Assembly: GCA_013180625.2 (NCBI GenBank)
Contig: SNVD02006885.1
Location: 207,303 to 271,302 of the forward strand
DNA from: Boswellia sacra
Taxonomy: Eukaryota; Streptophyta; Magnoliopsida; Sapindales; Burseraceae
Reading direction: 5' to 3'
Length of the DNA stretch: 64,000 bases
Of this stretch, positions 13,214 through 25,565 are shown piece by piece (the stretch's first letter is position 1; each line of letters begins with the position of its first letter). The notes under the pieces are model-generated. The model was not told the origin of the DNA. It searched no databases and worked only from the letters and a program-made list of their open reading frames with translations. The position numbers and the translations under genes are program-made.

Positions 13214-14276
13214 GGGCTAGTTTGGAGGTTGCTATGGGATAATGGGAAAAAATCATTTTTTTTTTTGCAACAACAACAATCGAGGGGTGTTTGGAGTTGC
13301 TTCTTAATCTGCTTTAAAAAAAATCTGTTGTAGAAAAATTAGATTTAAAAAAGCAGTCTAAAACAGCAAATCGCCTGCTTTTGGAGGTCAACTTCTGCTT
13401 CCAGAATGTGAAATATAAAAACTATCCGCACAAATAAATTAAAATGACAAAACTACCCTTATCTAGCCTTGAAGCCATCAACCTAATATATGTACACCAT
13501 CTTAATTGCTCTTTTTTTTTGTTTTTTGTTTTTTTTAATTCAACTTCCTGCTTTTTACTTTCAGCCCGTGAAGAACTGTTTGCAGGCTTGCAGCCTAAGA
13601 TGCCACCTCGCCTAGCCATGCAAGCTGGTCTTGTTGACATTTATTATGAAATATTAGTTACTCTATTTTTTTAAATACTCAAATTCCACCTAAATTAAGC
13701 TTGATGATTCAATTGAAAAAATACAAATGCAACTATATTATTTATAAAATATTATTATAAATAATTTATAATGCAACTAAATTATGTTTTCCTTGATTTT
13801 CATAACACAGCTATAAACAAAAGAAAAAAAGAAAATAATTAATTATAAATATTTTATGTATAATTTGTGAGAAATAGTTAAAAGAAAAGGAAAATGAATT
13901 GATCCTGAAATATTATTTAAATAATTTTATAGATATTGTTAAAAATAATTACAAAAAAAATTGATTATAAAATATTATTTGATTAATTTATATAAATAAT
14001 GTTGAAAGTAATTAAAAAAGGAAAAATAATTGATTATAAAATATTAATAATTAAATATTACAAAGGAATAAAATATATGCCCATTTTGATCATTTGTACA
14101 TAATAAAAGCTAAAACATAAACAATATGATACACCTTTATAATACTTTTGAAAAGTAAAACAGTTTTTAAAAATTGATTTACTAAATACTCTCCTACTTT
14201 TTCTTAAAGTTAATTTTTTTTACAACAAAATTAAAACCGTTTTTTTGTCACAGCAAAAGCAGCCTCAAATTGGCCC
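13214..14276. mobile_element. Non-autonomous DNA transposon, PIF/Harbinger-like, about 1.06 kb
   Basis: The left end reads GGGCTAGTTTGGAGGTTGCT and the inverted right end GGGCCAATTTGAGGCTGCT, an imperfect terminal inverted repeat of about 20 bp. Both ends are flanked by TAT (13211-13213 and 14277-14279), fitting the 3-bp duplication of PIF/Harbinger elements. The interior is AT-rich apart from a short GC-richer patch near 13560-13640, and it has no transposase frame. A hAT origin would need an 8-bp duplication, which is absent. Confidence 0.6.
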
Positions 14277-14901
14277 TATGACTCATTGATTTTTATTTTT
14301 TTTAAATTTTTGGCTGGGCTTCTCCGTCCTGCCCCCTCCTACGCCCCTGCTTGAAATGGAAACTAGTACAACATTGATCAATAGCATCTTCGAGATGTAA
14401 ATGCGATAGTGAACCTTCAAAACAAAAGAGCAACACAATAAAGAATATGAGAGAAAATAGTTCATTTTTCTATACTACAAGGTAAGTTTGGGAGATCAGC
14501 AGGGCCGAACCAGAATTTTAGATTTTGGGGGACTAAAATTAATGTTAAACTAGTTTAGATTGAAGCATGAAGAGTCTATTGATTGATGAGATTAACTAAA
14601 ATAAATTATTTTTAACATTCAAGGTTTAAGAATGTATATTTTAGAGATTTTGAAAAAATGTTTAAAAAATAATTTATCAAACAATCAAATAAACAAAAGC
14701 ACCAAAAGAAATTCGTAATAGTAATAAGAGCAAATTTCATAAATAACTCTGAGGTATGGCTTAATATCACAAATGACCTGATTTTTTTAGAAATAGACAT
14801 ACATGACCCTACTGTTAAATTATTCTGTTAATATTATAAATAGAAGGATAAAGCGATAAATCCACACCCAAATAAATAAAAAAGCAAAAGAAAAAAATTG
14901 G

Positions 14902-15275
14902 AGTGTCATTATATACTATCCCTAAGGTTTGAAATAATATCACTCAGAAACTTAGTTTTATATTTATATCATTTCGGTCGTTAAGGTTTGCATATCTGTA
15001 CCATCTATGTCCAATTGACTAAATCTGTCTACTTTTTCACAAAATAGATAAGACATTTTCGTTAAAACAATAAATCAAATGTAGCTTCTATTATGGAATT
15101 TACAAAATGCTTCGATAAAAATGCTTTTATCCGTTTGTGAAAAAAAGATGGATTCAATCAATTGGACCTAAATGATAAAAATATGTAAACTTTAAGAACT
15201 AAAATGATACAAATATAAAACTATATTTTTTGATAATATTATGTCAAACCTTAGAGGTAATGTATGATATTTACC
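14902..15275. mobile_element. Foldback MITE, about 370 bp
   Basis: Two arms of about 150 bp are inverted copies of each other around a centre near 15090. For example CCCTAAGGTTTGAAATAATAT on the left answers CTCTAAGGTTTGACATAATAT read on the minus strand at the right. The similarity continues through TTAGTTTTATATTT and GTCCAATTGA. There is no coding capacity. Confidence 0.7.
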
Positions 15276-15437
15276 TCAAAAAAATAAAATTCAAAATTAG
15301 TTCAAAAAAGAAAAATGTCCAATTACCCTAAAAACAAAATTAAACCACGACACCACCCCAAAAATCCTCCCATCAGCCACCACCATAAACCCAAAATCAC
15401 ATCTCCATCCCTCCACCACCACCACCACCACCACCAA

Positions 15438-16708
15438 TAGGGGTAGGCATAAATAACTGACCTGACCGGATTTACCATATCCGATCAGGTTGTGATCGGA
15501 TCTATATATAATTTTATCAAAAATCGGGTAGTAAGAGGGCATTTTTGTCGGGTTCAGGTTCGGGTTTTTATCGAGTATTATAATCATAATTCGAATATGA
15601 CCCGAACCGATCATATTTTGTTAAACAAAAAATTATTTTGACACATGTTATACTTTTATTGGCTGAAATAGCACCATGTATCTTACCACACACAATCCAG
15701 TTATATAAAAACTTTCTTTCCCCCGATTAAAAAACCCTAGCCATTACTTTGACTTTGAAACAAAACTTCTTCTCCTCACTCTCTCCATCATTGCTGCCAG
15801 CCTGCCACCATATTGCTGCTGCGACCCACCCCGTCATTTCACTTGTTCCCTTTCCGTCACCGATCAACGTCCAGCCTACTTCCAAAGTGTTGTTCAACAA
15901 TTGATTAGAGTATTTTATTTTATTTTATTTTATTTTATTTTTTCTTATTGTTTCAAAAAGCAAAAATGTTAGATAATCCAATGTTAGCTTTACCCTACTA
16001 ACGTCCACCTCTTAACCTCATGAACCCATTGTTCGTCACGATCATTGACTAAGTTGCCAACAGATTTTTGGACATAGCTGTAATTGAAATTGTAGTTGAA
16101 GTTCTCAGTCCTTTGACGATTGAGCTGGTGCCGTATTGAGTAAGAAACCTACTCGAAACCAAACTGTTCTATTTTTTTTTTCTTTATTGGTTTTCCTCTT
16201 TCTTTCCCATGAGTCTGTCATACGAGTGTACTAAAGGCTAAAGGTATTGAGTGATGATCCTTCCTCAACCTGTAGCAAGGCGAATCACCGATCAATGAAT
16301 AGTCTGCTAGCATATTGCTATTCAACCACCTAGAGTTTTCTTTTTTTGGCTTCATTGTACATTTTTTTGATTAAAAGAGAAAAATGTTAGATTATCTGCT
16401 TTTTATATAATATGTATCATGATTTGATGCTAAAAATAATATAACTTGTATTGGCATTAAGCTCTTTGAAATTTGAAACTTGTTGGTGATTGATTTGGTT
16501 TGGAAGGGAGAGAATGGCAGTGAGGGAGAAAGAGAAAAAAGGAAAAAATTGGTTTTAGAGACCTGACATACCCGAGTTAATCTGAACCGAATCTAACGTT
16601 CGTTATAAAAAATACCTGAGTTTGATACAATTCTCAAAACCCGACGAGTGATCGGGTCATATCGATTTTGACTAAAACCCGACTTGACCCGAAGAATGCG
16701 CACCCCTA
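15438..16708. mobile_element. Putative non-autonomous transposon, about 1.27 kb
   Basis: The left end TAGGGGTAGGCATAAAT and the inverted right end TAGGGGTGCGCATTC form imperfect terminal inverted repeats. Both are followed inward by degenerate GACCCGA/TCGGGT-rich stretches typical of plant hAT-like elements. It sits inside a CCACCA-rich stretch. No clear 8-bp duplication is visible. The interior holds a GC-richer piece (about 15720-15900) and a (TTTTA)n run at about 15909-15942, but no transposase. Confidence 0.5.
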
Positions 16709-17990
16709 AGTCCACCATCGAACCCAGCCGCTGCCGCCACCGAAACAAAAAAAGTATCATCGACAGCTATTCATCGACCAAAATTGCTGCAACAACCACA
16801 CCCACACCTATTCCCATATCCAAGCCACCACCATCCACTCAAGCCACCACAACTCCAAAAACCACCACCATCCACTCAAGCCACCACAACTCCAAAAAAA
16901 ACTCCAAAAAAAAAAGCCAAAAAAGGAAATAATATTTTAAATATGGAAATAGTGAAGGTATGCGAACTCATATTAGCTCCAAACTGAAGAAGCAGAATGA
17001 ATGAATAATAAACTAACAAATTTTTAATTAATAGGGCCAAAGAACTGTATAAGCGTAAAAATGAAAGGGTTTGAGTGCTCAAAATGAAAGATTTATGCAG
17101 AAACTAGAAAAAGGTCTATAGAAAACAGAGATTTGAAAAAAAAACTGGAATAATTTAAAAAATGAAAATACAAAAGCTTCTCAAAATATAAAATCACACC
17201 CTACAGAAAAAAATATAATTTATAAAACAACATCAGTATTTCTCCCACAAATTTCAGAACTTAACACAATTATGGCGATAGACGAGCAAGGAAAACCAGA
17301 AAAAAAATTGTCCAAGACCAGATTATTCAACAGATTTAACAAAAAAAAAAAAAAGCCAAATAGGAATCCAAGAAAGCCATTTATTTGGTAAAAGAGATCA
17401 TTTAAAGAATGGAAATAGATCTCAACATTACATACAGTTGGAGGATTGGCATAAAGCAACAGTTGATAAAGGACTCTCTTGGTGGGGTAAACACACAGAC
17501 ACAATCAAGCAGCAGTACTATTAAGCAAAAGGTGGCTGAGATGTGAGGATTCTTGTTTTTAGGCACATGTGGAGGAGGCTTTAATTACTATCAAATCGAT
17601 TTAGAATGGTGAGGACGACGAGTCAACAAGAAAACGTCTGGAAGATTTTGATGAGTATACAGTGGAGGAGAGGAGGCGGTGGAGAGGAGTTGAGACAAAA
17701 GGTAAGGCGTGAAAGCGGAAGACAGAGGTTTGAGAGATGGTTCCCACCCCGCCCCAAACATCAACCTGGATTAAATAGTAAAATTTGTACAGTGGCGTGA
17801 ATGGGCAAGTCCATGTCTTGCGTTCGAATTACGTCATTCCATCCATCTTAACAGAGTTAAGATGACACCAGAGTTATTTGAAGTTATTTTTCAAATGTGA
17901 AAGTCATTTTTACCCTTTTTTTTTAAACAAATAACCATAATAATAATAATAATAATAATAATAATAGTAATTAGTGATAAAAATTCAAAA
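16709..17990. other. Intergenic DNA with short repeats and an orphan leader-like block
   Basis: It holds two tandem copies of a roughly 36-bp CCACCATCCACTCAAG-type unit (about 16825-16898) and an (AAT)n microsatellite (about 17938-17966). A GC-rich block lies at about 17530-17770; read on the minus strand it looks like a promoter and pyrimidine-rich leader, with TATTTAAT near its upstream end. No supported coding sequence follows that block. Confidence 0.45.
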
Positions 17991-17999
17991 ACCTAATGG

Positions 18000-18715
18000 C
18001 GCATTTAAGAGCGGGTCAGACATAGGTTTGGTGCAGAGGCGAGACTGGACTAATAGTCCAAGTTAGTCCCACCTTCCTTCTAACTAAGGTCAAATTAGTA
18101 AGATTATTAATCCCACCTTATAGTATGGGACTTATAGTCTCAAATTGGGATAAATTTTTTTAATTTTTAATTAAATTAAAACTAAATAAAATAATAAATA
18201 TAATATAACAATAATTTTTAATTATATTTAAATATTTAATAAAATCAATTTTGATTGTTTACTAAAAAATAATGAAATAATAATATGATATTAATATAAA
18301 AATAACTATTAAATTAATAATATAAAAATAAATATCATCTAATAATATTTAAATACTAATTATTAATAAATTATTATATTTATATAAAAATTAATTTTAA
18401 TATAAAATATAATTTTATTATTATTTATATAGAAATATCAACAAATATATAATATTTAGTTTTTATTCAAGTTCAATTTAAAAAAAAATTAAGTTAATTT
18501 ATTTTTTAAAATTATTTTCTTAAAAATTATTATCTATATTAATAGTTCAGTCCCATATTACATCAAATATTAGATAATAAAGTTTAGTCCAATCCTATAT
18601 GATACCAAACATAAAATTATTACATAATTTAATCCACTTTAATCTCAATCTTAATCCTAATCTAAATCCAATCCAGTCTAATCCAATCCAATCCCTCCTA
18701 AACGTGCTCTAAAAG
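18000..18715. mobile_element. Possible MITE-type element, low confidence
   Basis: The left side has GGACTAATAGTCC and TAGTCCCACC motifs. The right side has inverted relatives (TAGTCCAATCC, CTAAACGTGCTC) around a very AT-rich core. Such ends are frequent in plant MITEs. Exact ends and a target duplication could not be fixed. Confidence 0.35.
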
Positions 18716-21585
18716 CTCAAATAGAAAACCCGCAAAGACAAGATCCTCGCAAAAGGCTATAAACCCACCAGGCCAACGGCCCTAATGAAAAGGCTGGTCC
18801 ACTCAACTCCAAGCATTCCCAAAAAGACCCAACCGACTCATCACAATAAAAGAAATACACATAATGCCACCCAATAGCTAAACAAGAGGCTGAAAATAAG
18901 AATCCCTATAATCTAATGACACAAATCATAGAGCACAACTCCATGATCTTTATGATCCAACAAGGCACCATGCCTTTTGCACACGTCAACAAGTGGAACT
19001 GCAGTCCATAGTTACCCATGACCTGGAAGCGACTTGACGTTCGACACTCACTTCTACCACTAACATGACACCAAGTTATCATCTTCTTTATAAAAACTTA
19101 GTTTACTCAGGAAGTTAAATGTTTTATGCTCGTTATCACAACTAAATTAACTACTTCTTGTGCTCAAATACACTGTGCTGATTCAGGCGTCAGAGTGGGC
19201 ATTCCAGCCACCCCTGCCGACACACTTAAAAAAAGCTATAAAGTGATTAACAAATTTATTTTTAATTGAAACAATAAGTATTTTTGGTTGTTTATCAGAT
19301 GATATTTACCTAGCATTTCTTTGTAATATTTACTATGATATTTTAGGAAACTTATAAGTACTTAAAGTTAAGGTGTCCTTGACTTCTCCACTTTTATCTA
19401 AATCTATTAAAATTTAATTGGCTAAAACAATTTTGAGTGAGTGTTTGTTTTGTTGTCTGACAATTTATTTTAGATGAAATTGTTTGAATAGAAAAAGTGA
19501 TTCGATTGTGTTTACGTTTTTTTAAAAAACAATATTATAAAAACGTACATTTTTCAATATATTTCAATCAATATCAACAACATATCATTTTAAAAATTAA
19601 AAAAAATTAAAATCAATCACACATTCTTTTAAAATGTTAAAAATAAAAACTAAAAAAACACAAACAAACGCACCTAATATGTTTTTCACTTTCCTTCAAA
19701 GGCCCTTAACTATTAAAATATCTAAATTATCCCTCTATATAATGTTATAACTATTATCACTGTCTCTCACTTCGTTAACCTAGCCATCATCCACTTCTAT
19801 TTGGTGAACTTCAATTTTTTCTGTTGGCATTGGTGAGAAATCTTCCGACTTTGATCGCCAAAATTTATATCAAAATGATTCTATCCAGTGATCTTCTCAA
19901 TCCTCTCGTTATCACGGGTGATAGAAAAAAATATTCGTAGCAAAATGTCAATAAAATATTTGATGGTCGCACTTTTCTCAGCCATATACGGAAAATATAT
20001 GACTATATGGCTATAAATTATTAAACAGCAGAAAAGATCATCTTTTGAGGGTTGTAATAAATATAATATAAATATTTTATATTTATTATTATAAAAATAA
20101 AAAAATTATTTTAAAAATAAGATATTTTTTTATCATTTTTTTTAAGATGTATATAAAAAAAAATATATATATAGAGGTGGACATGCTCTAGGTAGGTCGG
20201 GTTTGGACCCAACCGACAAGACCTGACAGCTATTCGCTTATGATCAAGGTTAGTAGAATCAATAAGAACCGACAACGATCGGTTCAGGTTGGTTCCGCTC
20301 GTGTGGTCGGGTTGGTAACATCAAATGCGAACACAAAACACAAAACACACTCAATTATCCGTCACAAATTGACATTCAACGGAATCAATAATTTATTTCC
20401 AGAACAAGAATGAAATGCATGCAGATTAACTTTCCATGGATCCATTTCATAGAAAAAACAAAATAAAATTCTCTCACTCACATCTCCTGAGCTTTCCTTC
20501 TATTTTATGTCCCTCCTTTGCGTAAGTTTTCTTCTGTTTACTTACACGCTTCCTTCATCGTTTTGTCACCCACTCAAATGTCCAGTAGCACCTCAACGCA
20601 AATATAACTATATAACATCATAAGTAGGCCGAATGTAATTTAAAAAAAATGCTTACAAAATGAAATTACTTTCTTCTTCCTTTCATTTCTGCATCCCTTT
20701 CTCGTTTAACTCTTTAATGCTACTCACGGTCCCATCCTCATTTGCATATCGAGTACTTCTTATTTATATTCACATCCTACTTTAATCATCGAATACCCAG
20801 CAAGCACTTAAAAATAAAAGAATGTAACTTTGCCAGCAAATCGAGTAAACCAAAGCCGACCAGCAGAGCCGCGATGGTGGCCAGTGGAAACCGGAAACTT
20901 TCAACCTTCAAATACCCACAAAGAGGCGGAGCAGCGGTGGTGCGGCAGGATCGCAAACAGCAGCACGCGGTAGACCAAAGATGGGGCAGCGGGATTGCAG
21001 ACACCATACGGCAGCGGCCCAGGCTATGATGGCTGCCAGTGCAGCGATGGGGGTGGGCCGACGAATTTTTCCTAAAATATTAGGCTAATTAATGAAACTC
21101 AGGGAATAGAGTTGCCTTTTATTATTATTATTATTTACGAAAAGAACCATATCCGGTTAGGTTAGATTAGGATTAAAGTGATTTATTTTTTGTTTATTTT
21201 TAAAATTTTATCACTTATTTTTAAGTGTTGTACTACTTATTAAAAAAAAGTGAATTTTATTTACTTAATTTGAATTGAATGTATAAATGATTTAACAAAT
21301 TATTATTCAAAAGTTTCCTTTATATTTAATCAATAAAAACTAATAATATAAGATTAAATAAGCAATACCTACTTATATTACTTTTAATTTTTTTAAAGTA
21401 CAAATTTTAGTATCTATTGACTATCACCATTAATGACAACTACAAATAGTTTGTATATGTATCTTGTGACATTAGCAATATCAAAATGATCATTTTTAGA
21501 CGACCTACACTGTTGCACATATATTTTTAGAAAATTAAAAAGACGTTTAGCTATGTCAACCAATAAAAATATGGGCAAATCTCAC
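18716..21585. other. Intergenic DNA, transposon debris
   Basis: No gene recognised. A fragment near 20172-20320 begins TAGAGGTGGACATG and carries GGTCGGGTT and CCGACA phrases like the element at 15438. It is followed by a GC-rich stretch (about 20870-21060) with a 95-codon open frame that matches no family I know. I regard that frame as captured or chance sequence. Confidence 0.45.
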
Positions 21586-21587
21586 GG

Positions 21588-22128
21588 GTCTCTCATATCC
21601 TTAGGCTTAATATTACGCGGATTCACTGTTTGTAAATTTTATTGCTTCCTACCCCTATCTGTTTAGAAATCATCATGAACTATCTCTCAATTAGTTGACT
21701 ATTAAAAAATCATAAATAAATGAAATATAAGGGTTATAATGGTCATTTTATTATAATTTTTAATAATAATATAAAATATCAATTTTAAAACAAAAATCTT
21801 TCACAGTCATGGACCACCCTTAACTTTAGACTTAATATCACACGGATTCACTGTCTTATAAATTTTATTACTATCTACCACTATCTTTTTAAAAATCATC
21901 ATAGACCACGTGATATTAAGAATATTTTGGTAACAGATGTTAGAATAGATGAAAGAGCTAGGGTATTTTAGTAATTACTAACAAAATATATCGAAAAGTA
22001 ACTTCAACTAATGGTCAAACTAATGAAGGGATGGTCCATGATAATTTCTGAAAAATTAGGGGTAGGCAAAAATTAAATTTGTAAACAATGAATCTGCGTG
22101 ATATTAAGCATAGGGTTGGAGATGATAT
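21588..22128. mobile_element. Foldback element with a duplicated left-arm unit, about 540 bp
   Basis: The left unit (GGCTTAATATTACGCGGATT) recurs in direct orientation near 21825 (GACTTAATATCACACGGATT). It recurs inverted at the right end near 22090 (read on minus as GCTTAATATCACGCAGATT). No coding capacity. Confidence 0.65.
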
Positions 22129-23097
22129 ATGGCATTATCCTATCAAAATATTTGGACACCAAATCTTTTTCAACCTCTTGTGGCCAATCATTGATCTTAT
22201 TTTCAATAATACATCACCTCTGATGAAAATTCCATATTTTTAAATTATTTGATTCTTAAATAAGCAACTAATATAAATAAGCAACTAATATATTTTATTT
22301 AATATAAACATGCATATTTAACTTCGTTTTCATCTTTCCACAAAATTGCCTTTCCCCATTTTTATATATGATGCTTTACAAACTATTACTCTACACTCTC
22401 ACATATGGTTGCATCCTTTCTAAAATTTATTATCATCTTCAAATTCGTAAACCATTTCCTTAAATATTATATAACCTTTTTCCAACTTCAATAAAAAAGT
22501 GTAATATCCCACTTAAACTTATCGAAATTTAAATTGGAAGGTCTATTTAATCATAAAAATGATTTCTTGTTAATTTGTTTTTATAATTATGTTACTTAGA
22601 GATTTTTTTAAATACCAAGGGTGTTATTAGTTGTAACAATAACATAGTTCACGAAGAGAGCTTATCGACGGCTATAAAATTACATTTTTTTCCTCAATTA
22701 ACAGTAAGATACTAAGATTGGGCTATTTAGAAAACAGATACGACTCAAATAGAAGATCTCTTTTTTTAAAATAAATTTATGTGCTGGCCCAATAAGGCCT
22801 TAGTAGCCTATTAATATTTGGGCCGCCCTGACCCATTGACCTGACCACGGCATTTGGCTGTCATTCTATTGTGATAATGTTTGGTGTACAACCAAATTAT
22901 ACAAATTATACAAGCCAAACCTTGTAGCATAACAAATCAACCAACCTTACAACACATCGTAACATAAATTCAATGTTAATAAATTTACTGTTTATACAAT
23001 TAAATAAAATTTAATTAAAATGAGTTAGTTATATAACTGTCTTTCCTCTTCCATTATCCATTATATACAGAGAACAAATAGATTCTCCCGCCTAAAA
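22129..23097. other. Intergenic DNA and putative promoter of the decayed KNL2-like gene
   Basis: AT-rich, no gene seen. The last 100 bases before the ATG at 23098 are C/T-rich with a TATATAC sequence near 23062, compatible with a former promoter and leader. Confidence 0.4.
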
Positions 23098-25565
23098 ATG
23101 GCGAAAAATGTTTCCACCAACACCCAGTTCACCAAGCTCGTTTCTTTATCGCTAAAATCTGTGAAGTTCATTTTTTTTGTTTAATCTTCAAAAAATTTCA
23201 GAGTGTTTTCAATTTTATCTTCCATTTAATTTATTTATATGTGCAGGTGTCGCTCTACGTTTGGCGTCTCGTCAGAGCGGACGGCAAGGGCTTGGCTGTT
23301 GGTGGGTTTGATTCCGGAGAGTAAGGCAATTCGATTCATTCTTCTCTTTTTAATTTTGATTTATTTGTTTGGATAATTAGTTTCGTCAATCATTTTTTTT
23401 AATGTATGAAATTTCCATTAATTTGTTGAGGAAATTGTGGTGTATAACAATTTCTTTTGATTTTTTATATAATCCAGGTTAATTAACTGAATTTTTATAT
23501 TATCTTGATTGTTAGTTTGCGTAACATGTCCAATGGTTTTTTTTTCAGTTAATTTAATTTTGATCACTATAAAGTTATGGTTACTGTAGTGGCAATCCGT
23601 GAAAGAAATCATCAGCCATCCGGGATTTGAACTAGGAACTAGTGGAAATGCGGTATTTCGAAAGATCTGCAACTTATATCCATACCAGGATTATGTGTTA
23701 TATTATATGGTCTATGGTCTATTCATACTTGCCAATGCTATTACTGACTGTTCTTTTGCTACTGTAACTAATTATTTAGTGATTAGATTGTTTCTCTAGC
23801 AACGATACTCTAAACTAATTGGTTTTGGTAGTTGTTGTATGCTCTATGTTGGGTGGTTCATCCAATAGACGCAATGCCAGCATGGATTTTTGTTTGCAGT
23901 TTTTGTCTCTGCTGTGGCACCTGAAGTTCCCTATAATATTTTGGTGTTGCATCTTGTCTTGGAAGTAGAATGAATTTCTAGATTTGTTTTTTTATAGTTT
24001 TACAAATTTGCTTGTATTTCAGTTGTTGCTACTACAGACAGAAACGTTTTAGATGTTAGGTGGTGTCAGTTCTTCATTTGGCATGGGTTTGTTATTTATT
24101 GCTTCCTCAGTACGGTAGTGCTAATTTTGAAAACCGATAACTTGGATTTATTTTTAGTTTTTCGTAACACAGGAGTCTCGGAATAAGAGTCTTTTCTTCT
24201 ACAGCTATTGCCTAGAGACATGATACCACAACCCATGAGACAATGGATGGAATCACAATCACAATCAGTGGCTTCATAAACAGGTCTCGTGCACATCAAA
24301 ATGGCTTTCCATTGGAGGTAGAGAAACAGCCCTATTAGTTCATCTTTCTCTCTTATTTTCTGTCAAATTTAGCATGTTTGTCCCAGCTTCACCTAATTGT
24401 ATGAATAGTTTATGTTGGTTTCCAGAACATTAATGTGAAATGGCGATGGAACTGAGGAATAATGCTATTATTATTTGTTTTTCAATTTTTTCATTCCTAC
24501 TGTTTTCTATCCTAATTGACTATTTTTTCTTTAAGCGCCCATTATCTATTAAGGATTTAGCATGTTTAAGGAAGGAACATTGGCAGAATTTGGCTCCACT
24601 TGAATAGTGTAGAATTGGAAAAGCTCCATGCAGAAGTAGAGAAATTATGGATAAGTAGCATACGCATCTAGGGCAGGCTGTATATCTAAGAGTTTGAATT
24701 TTTTGGGTAAAATCTGGTTTCTGGCTAAATTTTAAATGTAACAGGTTTGTAATCATTTCCTGCTTGGATTTTCCATTTTCTTGGGAAGAGTATGCCAATC
24801 AATATTGTAGTCAAGAATATGTTGACAGAGGAGTTCCAAATAATGTCTTCAGGGAGTTGTACAAACCCTATGCACCCAGTTTCTTTAGACAATATTCCTG
24901 TAACTATAACACACGATCTTTTGATTTCTCCTCCAAGAAACTCTGATAATGGTGCTTTTGAAAGGAGAATTTTTACTAAAGTACTTAGTAATTCTAGTTG
25001 CAGTATTACTTTAGATGAAACGCCAACTAATGCCAAGAAGGCAGAAGCTGACCAACAATGCGGATATCGTGATGACATCTTGAATGCTGGGGAAATAAGA
25101 AACAGATGAATTCCGGAGCAGTTGTCAATCTAGGATGGGAATTAACATTCTTTCTCCAAGCAGGGTACTTACCACAAGGAAGCAATTAGAAGTGCAATTA
25201 GGAGCGTGAATTCTGTTCAGAATGAAACTCCAGGTAATGCGATGCAAGACGAGGATACCTACAAGCCCAAAGATGACGATGCCCAACTGAAGAAGCATAC
25301 CGACTTCACCCGAAGTAGAGGTGTCATGACAAGAAGTATGGCTAGATTGAAGACTCTTGAAAACAAGCAAAAAGAGAATCTTGCGTCAAAATCTTCTCCT
25401 GGGCCAGAGAACAGTGCTTGGTTCTTTAACACGAGAAGGCACTGGGATTCAGTCTGGAGGCACGGTAATTAGAATTGTCTCAAAAGGGCCTGCAACATCT
25501 TCTAGGGGGAATTCTGCAGTTAGGAGATCTAATAGGCTCAAGAACACAAAGAAATCCATTAATTG
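23098..25565 (+). pseudogene. Decayed KNL2/M18BP1-like gene (SANTA domain, kinetochore assembly)
   Basis: KNL2 recruits the centromeric histone CENH3; its N-terminal SANTA domain is diagnostic. Exons 23098-23160, 23247-23320 and 24173-24317 and an exon from 24745 join in one frame through GT-AG sites. They give VSLYVWRLVRA, GKGLAVGGF, IRVFSSTAIA, DGITITISGFINR, HQNGF and NHFLLGF, the order of a plant SANTA domain. Damage: TAG at 24213-24215 interrupts the domain; the usual DWWL core reads VWRL; one extra T in the run at 24769-24772 shifts the frame before FPFSWEEYANQY. The frame shifts again near 24845, and further stops or shifts follow between 25109 and 25450. The remaining tail has basic, Ser-rich pieces (SPSRVLTTRKQ, MTRSMARLK, VRRSNRLKN). 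The damage runs through every segment, so this is most likely a pseudogene. Whether it was the alpha or beta KNL2 form cannot be told. Confidence 0.72.

Noticed and set aside
13422..13674. Overlapping open frames on both strands (72 and 76 codons)
   Set aside because: They lie inside the Harbinger-like element, overlap head to head and have no family features.
17220..17504. 94-codon minus-strand frame with a Phe/Leu-rich tail
   Set aside because: The hydrophobic run is the translation of a poly-A/T tract; no conserved motif.
8285..23097. Search for reverse transcriptase, integrase or transposase coding remains
   Set aside because: No recognisable catalytic motif was found in any frame, so all transposons here are called non-autonomous or solo.
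23599..23799. 66-codon open frame inside the KNL2-like locus
   Set aside because: It lies in the intron between SANTA exons 2 and 3, out of the family frame, with no SANTA-like residues.
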